35,097 nucleotides of DNA, taken from positions 1 to 35,097 of the forward strand of contig JBBRYK010000025.1 of NCBI GenBank assembly GCA_038237665.1, given 5' to 3'. This DNA is from JBBRYK01 sp038237665. GTDB taxonomy: Bacteria > Actinomycetota > Thermoleophilia > Gaiellales > Gaiellaceae. Positions 1 through 7,873 of the stretch are shown here, piece by piece. Numbering within the stretch: the first letter of the stretch is position 1; every line of letters starts with the position of its first letter. The translations under genes and the position numbers were made by a program. Below the pieces are notes generated by a model that did not search any database, was not told where the DNA came from, and worked only from the letters and a program-made list of their open reading frames with translations.

Positions 1-1
1 C

Positions 2-889
2 GTCCTGCGCCGCAGCCGCATTCACGACTGCGGCTCGAGCTACGGGCCGCCGCAGTTCCCGAACGACTCCGGGGTACATGGCATCTACGCAGAGTTCCTG
101 CGCGACGGGGCCGACGCCGACTCCTACAGCGCCATCCTCGAGGACAACCTCATCTACCGGAACCACAACCGCGGCATCCAGCTCTACCCGGACACCGACG
201 ACGCGCTGATCCAATTCAACGTTCTCGACCAGAACGGAGCGAACCTCAATATCGGATCGCAATGGAATCTCGGCATCGCCTCCGAGCGGAACCTGATCCA
301 GAACAACATCCTCACGGACTCGGTGCTCGACGGCCTGCAGGCCGGTGGCTTCGTCGGCGACACGTCCGAGGTGCTCGGCAACTTCCCGCCGCCCGGCGCG
401 GGGGTGCCGAATTTCGGAAACGTCGTGACCGGCAACTGCATCTCCAACCTCACCTACCCGAACGAGCTGTATGAGGGTTACGGCTTCACGCAGTCGCAGA
501 ACATCGAAAACCAGCCGCCCCAGTACGCAAACCGCGGCGCCGGCGACTTCACGCTTCAGCCGGGTGATCCGTGCTACGGGAAGGGGCCGCGGAACCCCGG
601 GCCGACGGCTGTCCGGCTTCTCCGCCTGGACGCAACCGCGTTCGACGGCGGCGTGCGGGTCGCGTGGCGGGTTGGAACGGAGATCGGCGTCGTCCGCTAT
701 GAGCTTCTCCGCCGGGGACCGGGCGGCGCAATGCGCCTGCTCCGAAGCCTCAAGGCTCACGGCCGGGTGGGCGGAGCGACCTACGCCGTGACCGACCGCC
801 GTTCGCGCGTTGGGGCAGTCTACGTCCTGCGGGCCGTGACGACGACGGGCGTGCGCACGCTGGGGCGCGCGACCGCAAAGGGTGCGTAG
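2..889 (+). CDS. Right-handed parallel beta-helix protein, C-terminal part (5' end outside window)
   Basis: Open from the first bases of the window to the TAG at 887-889, giving 295 residues of a longer protein. The first ~110 residues show short repeats of the pectate-lyase/NosD beta-helix type, each rung carrying asparagines and hydrophobics (for example ILEDNLIYRNHNRGIQLY, then ALIQFNVLDQNGANL, then NLIQNNILTDS). The last ~95 residues change character and resemble a fibronectin-like beta-sandwich (VRVAWRVGTEIGVVRYELLRR and VYVLRAVTTTGV). Such proteins are normally secreted and bind or cleave polysaccharide, but no catalytic residues can be named and the signal peptide would lie upstream. 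It sits before a secreted subtilisin, so the region looks devoted to extracellular proteins. Beta-helix fold is likely; substrate unknown. Confidence 0.75.
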   Translation, partial: VLRRSRIHDCGSSYGPPQFPNDSGVHGIYAEFLRDGADADSYSAILEDNLIYRNHNRGIQLYPDTDDALIQFNVLDQNGANLNIGSQWNLGIASERNLIQNNILTDSVLDGLQAGGFVGDTSEVLGNFPPPGAGVPNFGNVVTGNCISNLTYPNELYEGYGFTQSQNIENQPPQYANRGAGDFTLQPGDPCYGKGPRNPGPTAVRLLRLDATAFDGGVRVAWRVGTEIGVVRYELLRRGPGGAMRLLRSLKAHGRVGGATYAVTDRRSRVGAVYVLRAVTTTGVRTLGRATAKGA

Positions 890-891
890 CC

Positions 892-929
892 CGGCGCGGG
901 GTCAGACCTTCTGCGAGACTCCCGCGCCG
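892..929. repeat. Inverted repeat between beta-helix gene and subtilisin gene
   Basis: CGGCGCGGG (892-900) and CCCGCGCCG (921-929) are perfect 9-bp complementary arms around a 20-nt loop, starting 2 nt after the stop codon of the upstream gene. The stem is strong but the loop is long and no U-run follows, so it is either a weak terminator or an mRNA 3'-end structure. Confidence 0.4.
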
Positions 930-963
930 AGAGTTATCGGTTTCGACGAAAGGGGAGAACTCA

Positions 964-2490
964 ATGCGTTCACGCGCTTTGCGTGTCATTTTTGGCGCCA
1001 TGCTCGTCGTCTTGGCGGCCGCTGTTGCCGCCTTGCTCGCGCTTGCGAGCCCGACCGGCGCAGGTGCCGCCGCGAGTGGAAGCACCTACCTCGTCGTCTA
1101 TAAGGCGCAGGCTGTGCCGTCGACCGCCGCGGCCGCGATCCAGTCGGCTGGAGGATCGCTGGTCTACAGCTACGACAAGATCGGGGTTGCGGTGGCCTCG
1201 TCCTCGTCCACTTCCTTCGCCGCGAGCCTCCGGGCGAACTCGAAGGTCGAAGGCGTCTCCGCGACGGAGTCGTTCGGGACGAGGTTGACGGACGGTGTCG
1301 ACTCTTCCGACAGCTCCGACAGCGCACCTACCCCGGGGACCCCTGCACCGGGGAGCGACACCCTGTCCGGGCTCCAGTGGGACATGGACCAGATCTCGGC
1401 GCCCGCGGCGCGCGCGATCAACGGCGGTAGCTCGTCCGTGCTCGTTGGCGACATCGACATGGGGCTCGACTACACCCATCCGGATCTGGCGCCGAACGTC
1501 GACTTCGCGAACAGCGTCTCCTGCGTAGGCGGTGTGCCGAACACAGCTCCGTCGGCGTGGACGGATGACAACGGCCACGGCACCCACACTGCGGGCACGA
1601 TCGCGGCCGCGCGGAACGGGCTCGGGATCATCGGCGTCGCGCCGAACGTGAAGATCGCGGGGATCAAGGCCGGCAATGCGGCCGGCTTTTTCTTCCCCGA
1701 GGCCGTCGTCTGCGCGTTCATGTGGGCCGGCTCACACAACATCGGCGTCACGAACAACAGCTACTTCGCCGACCCGTGGCTCTACAACTGCCGGAACGAT
1801 CCGGAGCAGCGGGCGATCTGGAAAGCCGAGCGGCGTGCGATCAGCTATGCGATGCAGCAGGGGACCGTCGTCGTCTCGTCCGAAGGGAACGAGGCTGACG
1901 ACCTGTCGCATCCGACGCAGGACGCGACCAGCCCCGACGACTCGAGTCCCGTTCTACGGGAGATTCACAACCAGTGCGCGGTCGTGCCGGTGGAAGTTCC
2001 AGGCGTGATCGGCGTCACTGCCAACGGGAACTTGCAGCTGAAGTCGTTCTACTCGAGCTACGGCGTCTCGACCGCGGACGTCACCGCCCCGGGCGGCGAC
2101 TCGGTCCTCCAGCGGACCTCCGCCGCGCCGAACGGTCGCGTGCTCTCGACGTGGCCGGCATCTCTCCTCACCATCACGTGCCCCCCGGCGCGGAGAGTTG
2201 TCGATCCGAGCGGCGCCACGTACTGCTACCTCCAGGGCACCTCGATGGCCTCGCCGCACGCGGCCGGCGTCGCGGCGCTGATCGAAAGCAGCGGGGCGCC
2301 GTCGCGAGGCGCTGTCGAGGCGAAGCTCCAGAACACCTCCGACCCGATCGCCTGTCCGCCGGACATGTCGATCTACGCGTTCTTCCCCTCTGTGAACAGC
2401 GGTGCGCCACAGGTGTGCCAGGGCGGGACCGGCTCCAACTCGTTCAACGGCAAGGGTCAGATCAACGCTCTGACCGCCGTCACGGGGTAG
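964..2490 (+). CDS. Secreted S8 family (subtilisin) serine protease
   Basis: A 508-aa preproprotein. The ATG at 964 is chosen because GGGGAG lies just upstream at ordinary Shine-Dalgarno distance. Residues 1-37 form a Sec signal peptide (basic start, then a long Ala/Leu/Val core ending near AGAAA). About 40-105 match an inhibitor I9-type propeptide (TYLVVYKAQAVPS). The catalytic domain carries the S8 triad in order: Asp165 in VGDIDMGLDYTHPDL, His205 in NGHGTHTAGT, Ser427 in GTSMASPHAAGVAAL, with oxyanion Asn309 in SSEGNE. Several extra cysteines between motifs suggest disulfides after export. It should be an active extracellular endopeptidase. It is monocistronic and closed by the terminator at 2512. 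Identification is firm; cleavage preference unknown. Confidence 0.93.
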   Translation: MRSRALRVIFGAMLVVLAAAVAALLALASPTGAGAAASGSTYLVVYKAQAVPSTAAAAIQSAGGSLVYSYDKIGVAVASSSSTSFAASLRANSKVEGVSATESFGTRLTDGVDSSDSSDSAPTPGTPAPGSDTLSGLQWDMDQISAPAARAINGGSSSVLVGDIDMGLDYTHPDLAPNVDFANSVSCVGGVPNTAPSAWTDDNGHGTHTAGTIAAARNGLGIIGVAPNVKIAGIKAGNAAGFFFPEAVVCAFMWAGSHNIGVTNNSYFADPWLYNCRNDPEQRAIWKAERRAISYAMQQGTVVVSSEGNEADDLSHPTQDATSPDDSSPVLREIHNQCAVVPVEVPGVIGVTANGNLQLKSFYSSYGVSTADVTAPGGDSVLQRTSAAPNGRVLSTWPASLLTITCPPARRVVDPSGATYCYLQGTSMASPHAAGVAALIESSGAPSRGAVEAKLQNTSDPIACPPDMSIYAFFPSVNSGAPQVCQGGTGSNSFNGKGQINALTAVTG

Positions 2491-2511
2491 CCGTAACCAC
2501 GAACGCACGTT

Positions 2512-2537
2512 GGAAGGGGGCCTTCGGGCCCCCTTCC
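2512..2537 (+). terminator. Intrinsic terminator with UUCG tetraloop
   Basis: GGAAGGGGGCC (2512-2522), TTCG loop (2523-2526) and GGCCCCCTTCC (2527-2537) form a perfect 11-bp stem closed by the extra-stable C(UUCG)G loop, 22 nt after the subtilisin stop. The tract after it is CTTCCTTGACC, so the U-run is short, as often seen in high-GC bacteria. It probably ends the subtilisin transcript. Confidence 0.8.
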
Positions 2538-2573
2538 TTGACCCGCTTCGACCCGCGCCAGACATGGCGAAGA

Positions 2574-2601
2574 GGCCGATCCTATGCGTCTGCGATCGGC
2601 C
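2574..2601. repeat. Inverted repeat downstream of the terminator
   Basis: GGCCGATC (2574-2581) and GATCGGCC (2594-2601) are 8-bp perfect complementary arms separated by 12 nt. It lies in the gene-poor stretch between the subtilisin terminator and the domain remnant. Role unknown; it could be a second hairpin on readthrough RNA. Confidence 0.3.
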
Positions 2602-2645
2602 GGCCGACGACGAGCGCGCGCACCTCAGGCTCGGGCTTGCGGTAG

Positions 2646-2888
2646 CTCGCGTCGGGTAGGACGCCCCTTGCGAACGTGCTCGGCTGCGACGTCTATTGGC
2701 AGGCCGACGAGAGGCGCGTCCGTCTCAACGCTCACTTGATTGCCTCCGGGATCGCAGCCACGGGTCGGAGGTACTCGTTCCTCGACCGGCGGGCTCCGGC
2801 GCACCGGGCAATCAGCTACTGGATCCGGACAGTCGACGCGCGCGGCGCCGGCCGCTGGTACGGCCCCGTGCCCGTGCCCAGTGCCTAG
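2646..2888 (+). pseudogene. Remnant of a fibronectin-like C-terminal domain
   Basis: The frame opens after an in-frame TAG at 2643 and runs to a TAG at 2886-2888, about 80 codons with no credible start or ribosome site. The sequence (GCDVYWQADERRVRLNAHLI, YSFLDRRAP, YWIRTVDARG, RWYGPVPV) has the layout of the fibronectin-like modules found at the C-terminus of large secreted proteins, here without any N-terminal part. I read it as the surviving tail of a decayed or deleted gene rather than a 70-residue protein. 2491-2645 holds only the terminator and an inverted repeat. Confidence 0.5.
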
Positions 2889-2911
2889 TGTGACGGCGCG
2901 GCCGAGCTTGG

Positions 2912-3618
2912 TCAGCGACCTTCGCTGGAGGTGCCCGGAACCTCCTTCGGCACCGCGCCGTCCGAGGCGGAGCCGACCGCGCTCGCATAGCGGGCCAGCA
3001 CGCCGTGCTCGAAGCGGAGCGGCGGCGGCGTCCATTCGGCTAGCCGGCGCGCGAGTTCGTCGGCGTCGACGTGCAAGTCGAGGCGTCGTTCGACGACGTC
3101 GATCGTGATCAGGTCTCCCTCCTGGACGACGGCGAGCGGCCCGCCGCGCACCGCCTCCGGGCTGACGTGGCCGACCATCAGGCCCCGGGTTGCGCCGGAG
3201 AACCGGCCGTCGGTGACGAGCGAGACCGTCTCGCCGAGGCCGGCGCCGACGACCGCTGAGGTCACGCTTGGGCCACATCCATCAGCTCGATCGAGTCGGC
3301 GATCACCTCGCGCGAGATCAGCGAGGCGCGCATGCCGGGCGTTCCCTGCGTCCGGTTGTCCGAGACCGCGACCGTGTTGAAGGTGAGCGGGACGCCCCCG
3401 GCTTCCTCCACTCCGCTGGCGGCGGCCGCGGCGAGGTCGCGGTGGTTCAGGTTGCAGGGCATCGTCTCCGTCCAGGAGGAGGCGATGCCGACGATCGGCG
3501 CGCCGAGCCTTCCATGCTCGATGCCGAGCGAGCGGAAGTGCGAGCGGGCGCCGGCGCGTTCGACGCCGGCGGCCAGCTCGTCGCGGGCGTGTTGCCGATC
3601 GGCGGTCCGTCTACCCAA
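2912..3618 (-). pseudogene. ilvD: ilvD/edd family dehydratase with internal deletion
   Basis: Two pieces of one dihydroxy-acid dehydratase-like gene abut. The 5' piece (TTG at 3618, in frame to a TGA near 3262) reads SHFRSLGIEHGRLGAPIVG, SSWTETMPCNLNHRD and NTVAVSDNRTQGTPGMRASL up to SIELM, the family N-terminus. The 3' piece (3265 to 2912, another frame) reads VTSAVVGAGLGETVSLVTDG, RFSGATRGLMVGHVSPEA and a normal C-terminus. Together they code for about 235 residues where the family has about 560, so roughly 330 central residues are missing, including two of the three expected Fe-S cysteines, and the frame shifts at the junction (3266-3279). It cannot make active enzyme. It overlaps the upstream dehydrogenase stop by 8 nt, so it was the last gene of the minus operon. 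The intact gene could have been IlvD or a sugar-acid dehydratase; the sugar operon favours the latter. Confidence 0.8.
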
Positions 3619-4669
3619 ACCGCACGGTCGCCTTCACGCCGGAGTAGTCGAATGCCTCCTGGAAGCGGTCGGGCTCGACGCGCAGGCCGATCAGCCCCTC
3701 GGCCACCTGTGGCCAGCGTCGCTTCAGCTTGACGAGCCGGCTGACCGCAGTGTCCCAGTCCTGCCTGTGGGCGTTGACACTCCCGAAGACGGCCCGGTTC
3801 TGGATCACGAAATCCACTCCGAGCGTGCGCCGCTCGATCGGAACGGTCCCGGGATGGCCGTCGATTCCTAGGAGGCAGGCAACCCCGTTCCGGCGTAGGA
3901 GCCCGAAAGAGGCAGCCATCAGCCCGGCGCTCCCTGCCGCTTCGACGACGAGGTCGAAGCCGCCAATCTGGGCACCGGCCTCGCCCACGTCCTGGTCGAC
4001 GGTCGAGAGGTAGTGTGCTCCGGAAGCCTCGATCAGCCGGGCCTGGTCGGAACCGGCAGCCTCTTTCGAGGCCGTCCAGACCTCGAAGTCGTCGAGGCGG
4101 AGGAAGAACGTGGCGAGCATGCCGACCGCGCCGGCGCCGAAGACGAGCGCCCGCGCAGGCTCCCAGGGCTGGCGACCGCCGATCGCGCGGGCGTGCCGGA
4201 TTGCCCTGGCGCAGACCGACGACGGCTCGGCGAGCACGCCGAACCGGCCGAGCTCGCTCGGGATCGGAACCAGGAACTCCGGCGCCTCGGCCGCCAACTC
4301 GCAGGCGAAGCCGTGCAGTCGGGTGATGCCGCGCTCACGGTAGGCACCGGTCAGGCACGCATCGGGCGATCCTTCCGCGCACGCCGTGCACCGGCCACAG
4401 GAACGGCGCACGGTCGCGGCGATCAGGTCGCCGCGCGAGAAGGGGCCGCCGTCCTCGACCACCTCGGCCAGGAGCTCGTGACCGAGGATCAGCTCCTGCT
4501 CGCCGTCGGGAGGGATTCCGAAGAGACCCTGGGAAATCTCCCGGTCCGTGCCGCAGACGCCGATTTCCAGCGTGCGGAACAGGACGTCGCCGGGCTCAGG
4601 GCGGGGGTCCGGCACCTGGTCGACTCGAGTCGACCCGGAATTGCCAGGGGTGACAACAAGCGCTTGCAC
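3611..4669 (-). CDS. Zinc-dependent glucose 1-dehydrogenase-like MDR oxidoreductase
   Basis: A 352-aa medium-chain dehydrogenase of the glucose-dehydrogenase branch. Visible features are the GVCGTDREISQGLFG motif with catalytic zinc ligand Cys39, LGHE (His64, Glu65), the four structural-zinc cysteines 91, 94, 97 and 105 (CGRCTACAEGSPDAC), LAEPSSV near 147-152 and the Rossmann loop VFGAGAVG around 177-183. The family oxidises aldoses such as glucose or galactose to lactones with NAD(P)+, the first step of a non-phosphorylative Entner-Doudoroff route. It starts 8 nt after the stop of the Gfo/Idh/MocA gene and runs into the broken dehydratase, which would have been the next step of such a route. 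Substrate cannot be fixed from sequence. Confidence 0.85.
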   Translation of the reverse strand: MQALVVTPGNSGSTRVDQVPDPRPEPGDVLFRTLEIGVCGTDREISQGLFGIPPDGEQELILGHELLAEVVEDGGPFSRGDLIAATVRRSCGRCTACAEGSPDACLTGAYRERGITRLHGFACELAAEAPEFLVPIPSELGRFGVLAEPSSVCARAIRHARAIGGRQPWEPARALVFGAGAVGMLATFFLRLDDFEVWTASKEAAGSDQARLIEASGAHYLSTVDQDVGEAGAQIGGFDLVVEAAGSAGLMAASFGLLRRNGVACLLGIDGHPGTVPIERRTLGVDFVIQNRAVFGSVNAHRQDWDTAVSRLVKLKRRWPQVAEGLIGLRVEPDRFQEAFDYSGVKATVRFG

Positions 4670-4677
4670 CCTTCGAG

Positions 4678-5829
4678 CTAACCCGCGCGGTAGGAGACCT
4701 GCTCGCGCTGCCCGCTCTCACTCGAGCGCACGATCGCATCGCACACCTCGGCCGCACGGTAACCGTCCTCGAACGTGGCCCCGTAGGGAGCGACGTCGCC
4801 GTTCTCGCCGATCGCCCTCAGCAGGTGGTGGAGCTCGTGCACGAAGGTCTCGCCCCAGCCGATGATGTGCCCGGGCGGCCACCAGAACTCCCAGAACGGA
4901 TGGTCGGCCTCGGAGACGAGCACGGTCTTGAACCCCCGGGCACGGTCCCCGTCCGCGCGGAAGACTTGGAGCTCGTTCAAGCGTTCCATGTCGAAGGCGA
5001 CAGAGCCCTTCGACCCGTTGATCTCCCACTGGAAGGCGTTTCGCCGGCCGAGGGCCAGGCGTGTCGACTCGATCGTCCCCACCGCGCCGCCCTCGAACTC
5101 GACGGCCGCCTCGATCGCGTCGTCGACCTTGCGGCCCGGGAGAAAGGTCTTCACGAGCGCCGAGACCGAGCCGATCTCGCCGACGAGGAAGCGGGCGAGG
5201 TCGATCACGTGCGCGCCGAGGTCGCCGAGGGCGCCCGAGCCCGCCTCGTCGGGCTGGAAGCGCCAGGTGTCCAGGCTCGGGTCGTCGCCCCAGTCCTGCA
5301 GGTAGCGGCCGCGGAAGTGCCGGAGCTCGCCGAGCTCGCCCGCCTCGATCAGCTCCCGCGCGAGCCGGACGGCCGGTACGAAGCGGTAGTTGAACGCGCA
5401 GAGGTGCTTGACGCCCGTCGCCGCGACGCGCTGCCAGATCTCGTGGCTCTCGTCGGCGGTCCGGCCGAGCGGCTTCTCGCAGATGACGTGCTTCCCGGCC
5501 TCGGCGGCGGCGATCGTCGGCTCCGCGTGCAGCGAGTTCGGCCCGCCGTTGTCGAAGAGGCCGATCCGCTCGTCGGCGACCAGGTCGCGCCAGTCGGTCG
5601 TCCAGCGCTCGTAGCCGTAGCGCTCCGCGGCGCCGGCGACCGCCTCCTCGTTTCGGCCTGCGATCGCGACGAGCCGCGGCATGAGCGGCGGCGGCCACGT
5701 CATGTAGGCGATCTTCTTGAAGGCGTTCGAGTGCGCCTTGCCCATGAAGGCGTACCCGAGCATGCCAACGCCGATCTCTGGGATTTCGCCTTCGGCGAAA
5801 TCCCTAGTGGCTCCCGTGAGACTGCTCAC
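4678..5829 (-). CDS. Gfo/Idh/MocA family oxidoreductase
   Basis: A 383-aa NAD(P)-dependent sugar or inositol dehydrogenase. Residues ~18-145 form the Rossmann domain, with the dinucleotide loop IGVGMLGYAFMGKAHSNAF and the diagnostic CEKPLG (the Lys is the catalytic or cofactor lysine). The C-terminal alpha/beta domain carries the conserved GDLGAHVIDLARFLVG segment containing the active-site Asp and His. Its start overlaps the 3' end of the isomerase gene by 4 nt (ATGA), and the glucose-dehydrogenase-like gene follows after 8 nt, so all three are co-transcribed and translationally coupled. With an AP-endonuclease-2-fold isomerase upstream, oxidation of an inositol, a keto-sugar or a levoglucosan-like anhydrosugar is plausible but not demonstrable here. 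Confidence 0.88.
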   Translation of the reverse strand: MSSLTGATRDFAEGEIPEIGVGMLGYAFMGKAHSNAFKKIAYMTWPPPLMPRLVAIAGRNEEAVAGAAERYGYERWTTDWRDLVADERIGLFDNGGPNSLHAEPTIAAAEAGKHVICEKPLGRTADESHEIWQRVAATGVKHLCAFNYRFVPAVRLARELIEAGELGELRHFRGRYLQDWGDDPSLDTWRFQPDEAGSGALGDLGAHVIDLARFLVGEIGSVSALVKTFLPGRKVDDAIEAAVEFEGGAVGTIESTRLALGRRNAFQWEINGSKGSVAFDMERLNELQVFRADGDRARGFKTVLVSEADHPFWEFWWPPGHIIGWGETFVHELHHLLRAIGENGDVAPYGATFEDGYRAAEVCDAIVRSSESGQREQVSYRAG

Positions 5830-6830
5830 TCTGTGCTCCTTTGCATCGCGGCATCGAACGCTAGCTCCGACGGGGCGAAATCGGTCCGGCGCACGTATGC
5901 CAGCGCGTCCTGGGCGCCGTACTCACGCTCCATGCCCGAATCTTCCCACTCGATCGAGAGCGGCCCGGCGTACCCGATCCGATTGAGGGCGCGGAAGACC
6001 GCCTCGAAGTCGACGTCGCCGTGACCCGGGGAGACGAAATCCCAGCCGCGGTCGGCCTCGCCGAAGTTCAGGTGCGAGGCGAGGATCGAGCGCCGACCGT
6101 CGAGTCGAAGCTTCGCGTCCTTGACGTGGACGTGGTAGATCCGGTCGCCGAACTCGTCGACGAACGCCGCCGCATCGAGGAGCTGGTGCGCGAGGTGACT
6201 CGGATCGAAGTTGATCCCGAAGCCCTCGCGGCGGCCGATCGCGGCGAGCGTCTTTCGCGTCGTGACGAAGTCGTAGGCGATCTCCGTCGGGTGCACCTCG
6301 AGGCCGAAGCGGACGCCCTCCTGGTCGAACACGTCGACGATCGGCCCCCACCGTTCGGCGAACTCCCCGTACGCGGCCTCGATCGCCGTGAAGTCGTTGG
6401 GCGGGAACGAGTAGATCTGGTGCCAGATCGATGAGCCGGTGAAGCCGTTCACCTGCTTCACCCCGAAGGCCGCAGCCGCGCGCGCGGTATCCATCATCCG
6501 CTCCGCCGCGCGCTGCCGGACGCCTTCGGGCTCGCCGTCGCCCCAGATCTCGGGCGAGAGGATCGTCTGGTGGCGCCCGTCGATCGGGTCGCAGACGGCC
6601 TGGCCGACGAGGTGGGCCCCGAGCGCCCAGCAGCCGAGCCCTCGAGCCTCGAGCAGCGCCCGCTTCTCCCCGACGTAGTCCGGCTCGGCCAGGGCGCGAT
6701 CGACCTCGAAGTGGTCTCCCCAGCAGGCGAGCTCCAGGCCGTCGAAGCCCCAGGAGGCGACCTTCCCGGCCAGCGTCTCGAGCGGGAGGTCGGCCCACTG
6801 GCCGGTGAACAGCGTCACGGGTCTCGCCAT
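5826..6830 (-). CDS. Sugar phosphate isomerase/epimerase (AP-endonuclease 2 TIM barrel)
   Basis: About 334 residues when started at the ATG at 6830 (MARPVTLFTGQWADL). A longer frame exists up to 6899, but its extra 23 residues do not look like the family and would overlap the divergent gene. The TIM-barrel markers are WGFDGLELACWGDHFEVD, LGAHLVGQAVCDP, GLEVHPTEIAYDF, INFDPSHLAHQ, YHVHVKDAKL and LSIEWEDSGMEREYG, which contribute the metal-binding Glu, Asp, His and Glu of the xylose-isomerase-like superfamily. Members isomerise or epimerise keto-sugars and inosose derivatives, or dehydrate 2-keto-inositol. It is the first gene of the minus operon. A TAGTAT hexamer 7 nt before the ATG suggests a leaderless message. 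Confidence 0.85.
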   Translation of the reverse strand: MARPVTLFTGQWADLPLETLAGKVASWGFDGLELACWGDHFEVDRALAEPDYVGEKRALLEARGLGCWALGAHLVGQAVCDPIDGRHQTILSPEIWGDGEPEGVRQRAAERMMDTARAAAAFGVKQVNGFTGSSIWHQIYSFPPNDFTAIEAAYGEFAERWGPIVDVFDQEGVRFGLEVHPTEIAYDFVTTRKTLAAIGRREGFGINFDPSHLAHQLLDAAAFVDEFGDRIYHVHVKDAKLRLDGRRSILASHLNFGEADRGWDFVSPGHGDVDFEAVFRALNRIGYAGPLSIEWEDSGMEREYGAQDALAYVRRTDFAPSELAFDAAMQRSTE

Positions 6831-6837
6831 GGGGGCG

Positions 6838-6843
6838 ATACTA
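6838..6843 (-). promoter_or_regulatory. Candidate leaderless -10 element of the minus sugar operon
   Basis: On the minus strand TAGTAT is followed by 7 nt (CGCCCCC) and then the ATG at 6830, the spacing expected when transcription starts at the start codon. No Shine-Dalgarno is present. A TTGACG at 6869-6864 could be a -35, but its 20-nt spacing is long. The whole gap to the divergent gene is only 22 bp. Confidence 0.5.
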
Positions 6844-6852
6844 CGACGCATC

Positions 6853-7770
6853 GTGGGAGCGCCCGTCAAGTGGGGGATCATCTCCACCGCCGACATCAAC
6901 CGGAAGGTGATCCCGGGCGCGCGCGCGTCCTCGAAGGTGGACCTCGTTGCAGTGGCGAGCCGTGACCGCGCCCGGGCCGGGGAGTACGCGCGGGAGTGGG
7001 AGATCGACCGGGCCTACGGCTCCTACGAGGAGTTGCTCGCAGATCCCGAGATCGAGGCGGTCTACATCTCGCTGCCGAACACGCTGCATTGCGAGTGGTC
7101 GATCCGCTCGGTGGAGGCCGGCAAGCACGTGCTCTGCGAGAAGCCGATGTCCAGGGATCCGTCCGAGGTGGAGGCCGCCTTCGATGCCGCCGAGAAGGCG
7201 GATCGTTTGCTGACGGAGGCGTTCATGTACCGGCACAACCCGCAGACGAAGCGCCTCCGGCAGCTGCTCGACGACGGGGCGATCGGCGAGCTCCGCCTCG
7301 TTCGCGCGGTCTTCAGCTATTCGCTCTACGACGCGGAGAACATCCGCCTGCGAACGGACGTCGACGGGGGCGCGCTGATGGATGTCGGCTGCTACTGCGT
7401 CAGCGGGTCGCGCCTGATCGCCGGCGAGGCCGAGCGTGTCTACTGCGAGCAGTGGCTCGGCGAGACCGGCACGGACTGGGTGTCCACGGGCTCGATGCGC
7501 TTTGCGGGCAACGTCCTCGGCCTCTTCGACTGCGGGACCGCGCTCCCCGAGCGCGACGAGCTCGAGGCGATCGGGAGCGAGGGCTCGCTCTTCCTCGATG
7601 ATCCCTGGCATTGCAACCGCCCGGTGATCGAGGTGCGGCGCGCCGAGGGGACCGAGCGAATCGAGCTCGAGCCCGAGGACTCGTACCGCCTCGAGCTGGA
7701 GAACCTGAGCGACGCCATCCGCGGCGAGGCGGAACCGCTCCTCGGGCGGGACGACGCGGTCGCTCAGTAG
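6853..7770 (+). CDS. Second Gfo/Idh/MocA oxidoreductase, C-terminus cut by an amber codon
   Basis: A 305-aa protein from the GTG at 6853 (VGAPVKWGIISTADINRK). An in-frame ATG at 6829 would overlap the divergent isomerase start. It shows the family Rossmann start, LPNTLHCEWSIRSVEAGKHV, CEKPMSRDPSEVEAAF and the YRHNPQ segment typical of the trans-dihydrodiol/D-xylose dehydrogenase branch. The frame stops at TAG 7768-7770 right after GRDDAVAQ. Translation beyond that codon continues for 22 codons (RTLEALTRAADSGALVALEG) to a TGA at 7837. That continuation is the normal family ending, so the stop looks like a recent nonsense change, or a sequencing error, costing about 23 residues. The core is complete and may still function. 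Confidence 0.82.
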   Translation: MGAPVKWGIISTADINRKVIPGARASSKVDLVAVASRDRARAGEYAREWEIDRAYGSYEELLADPEIEAVYISLPNTLHCEWSIRSVEAGKHVLCEKPMSRDPSEVEAAFDAAEKADRLLTEAFMYRHNPQTKRLRQLLDDGAIGELRLVRAVFSYSLYDAENIRLRTDVDGGALMDVGCYCVSGSRLIAGEAERVYCEQWLGETGTDWVSTGSMRFAGNVLGLFDCGTALPERDELEAIGSEGSLFLDDPWHCNRPVIEVRRAEGTERIELEPEDSYRLELENLSDAIRGEAEPLLGRDDAVAQ

Positions 7771-7835
7771 CGGACGCTCGAGGCCTTGACGCGCGCAGCC
7801 GATTCTGGCGCGCTCGTCGCGCTTGAGGGACCGTG

Positions 7836-7865
7836 TTGACCGATCGAGCGCGGCAGTGCCAAAAT
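7836..7865 (+). promoter_or_regulatory. Candidate sigma-70 promoter of the VOC gene
   Basis: TTGACC (7836-7841) and CAAAAT (7860-7865) are separated by 18 nt. The predicted start point, about 7 nt after the -10, falls at 7872-7874, on the GTG chosen for the VOC protein, again implying a leaderless mRNA. Confidence 0.45.
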
Positions 7866-7873
7866 CGCGCTGG

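Noticed and set aside
4825..6024. Plus-strand 399-codon open frame across the Gfo/Idh/MocA gene
   Set aside because: It is the complement of two well-supported minus-strand genes, with no start signal or family motifs.
6829..6852. ATG at 6829 as start of the second Gfo/Idh/MocA gene
   Set aside because: It would overlap the isomerase start and adds MGAILRRI, which does not look like the family. GTG 6853 gives the expected N-terminus.
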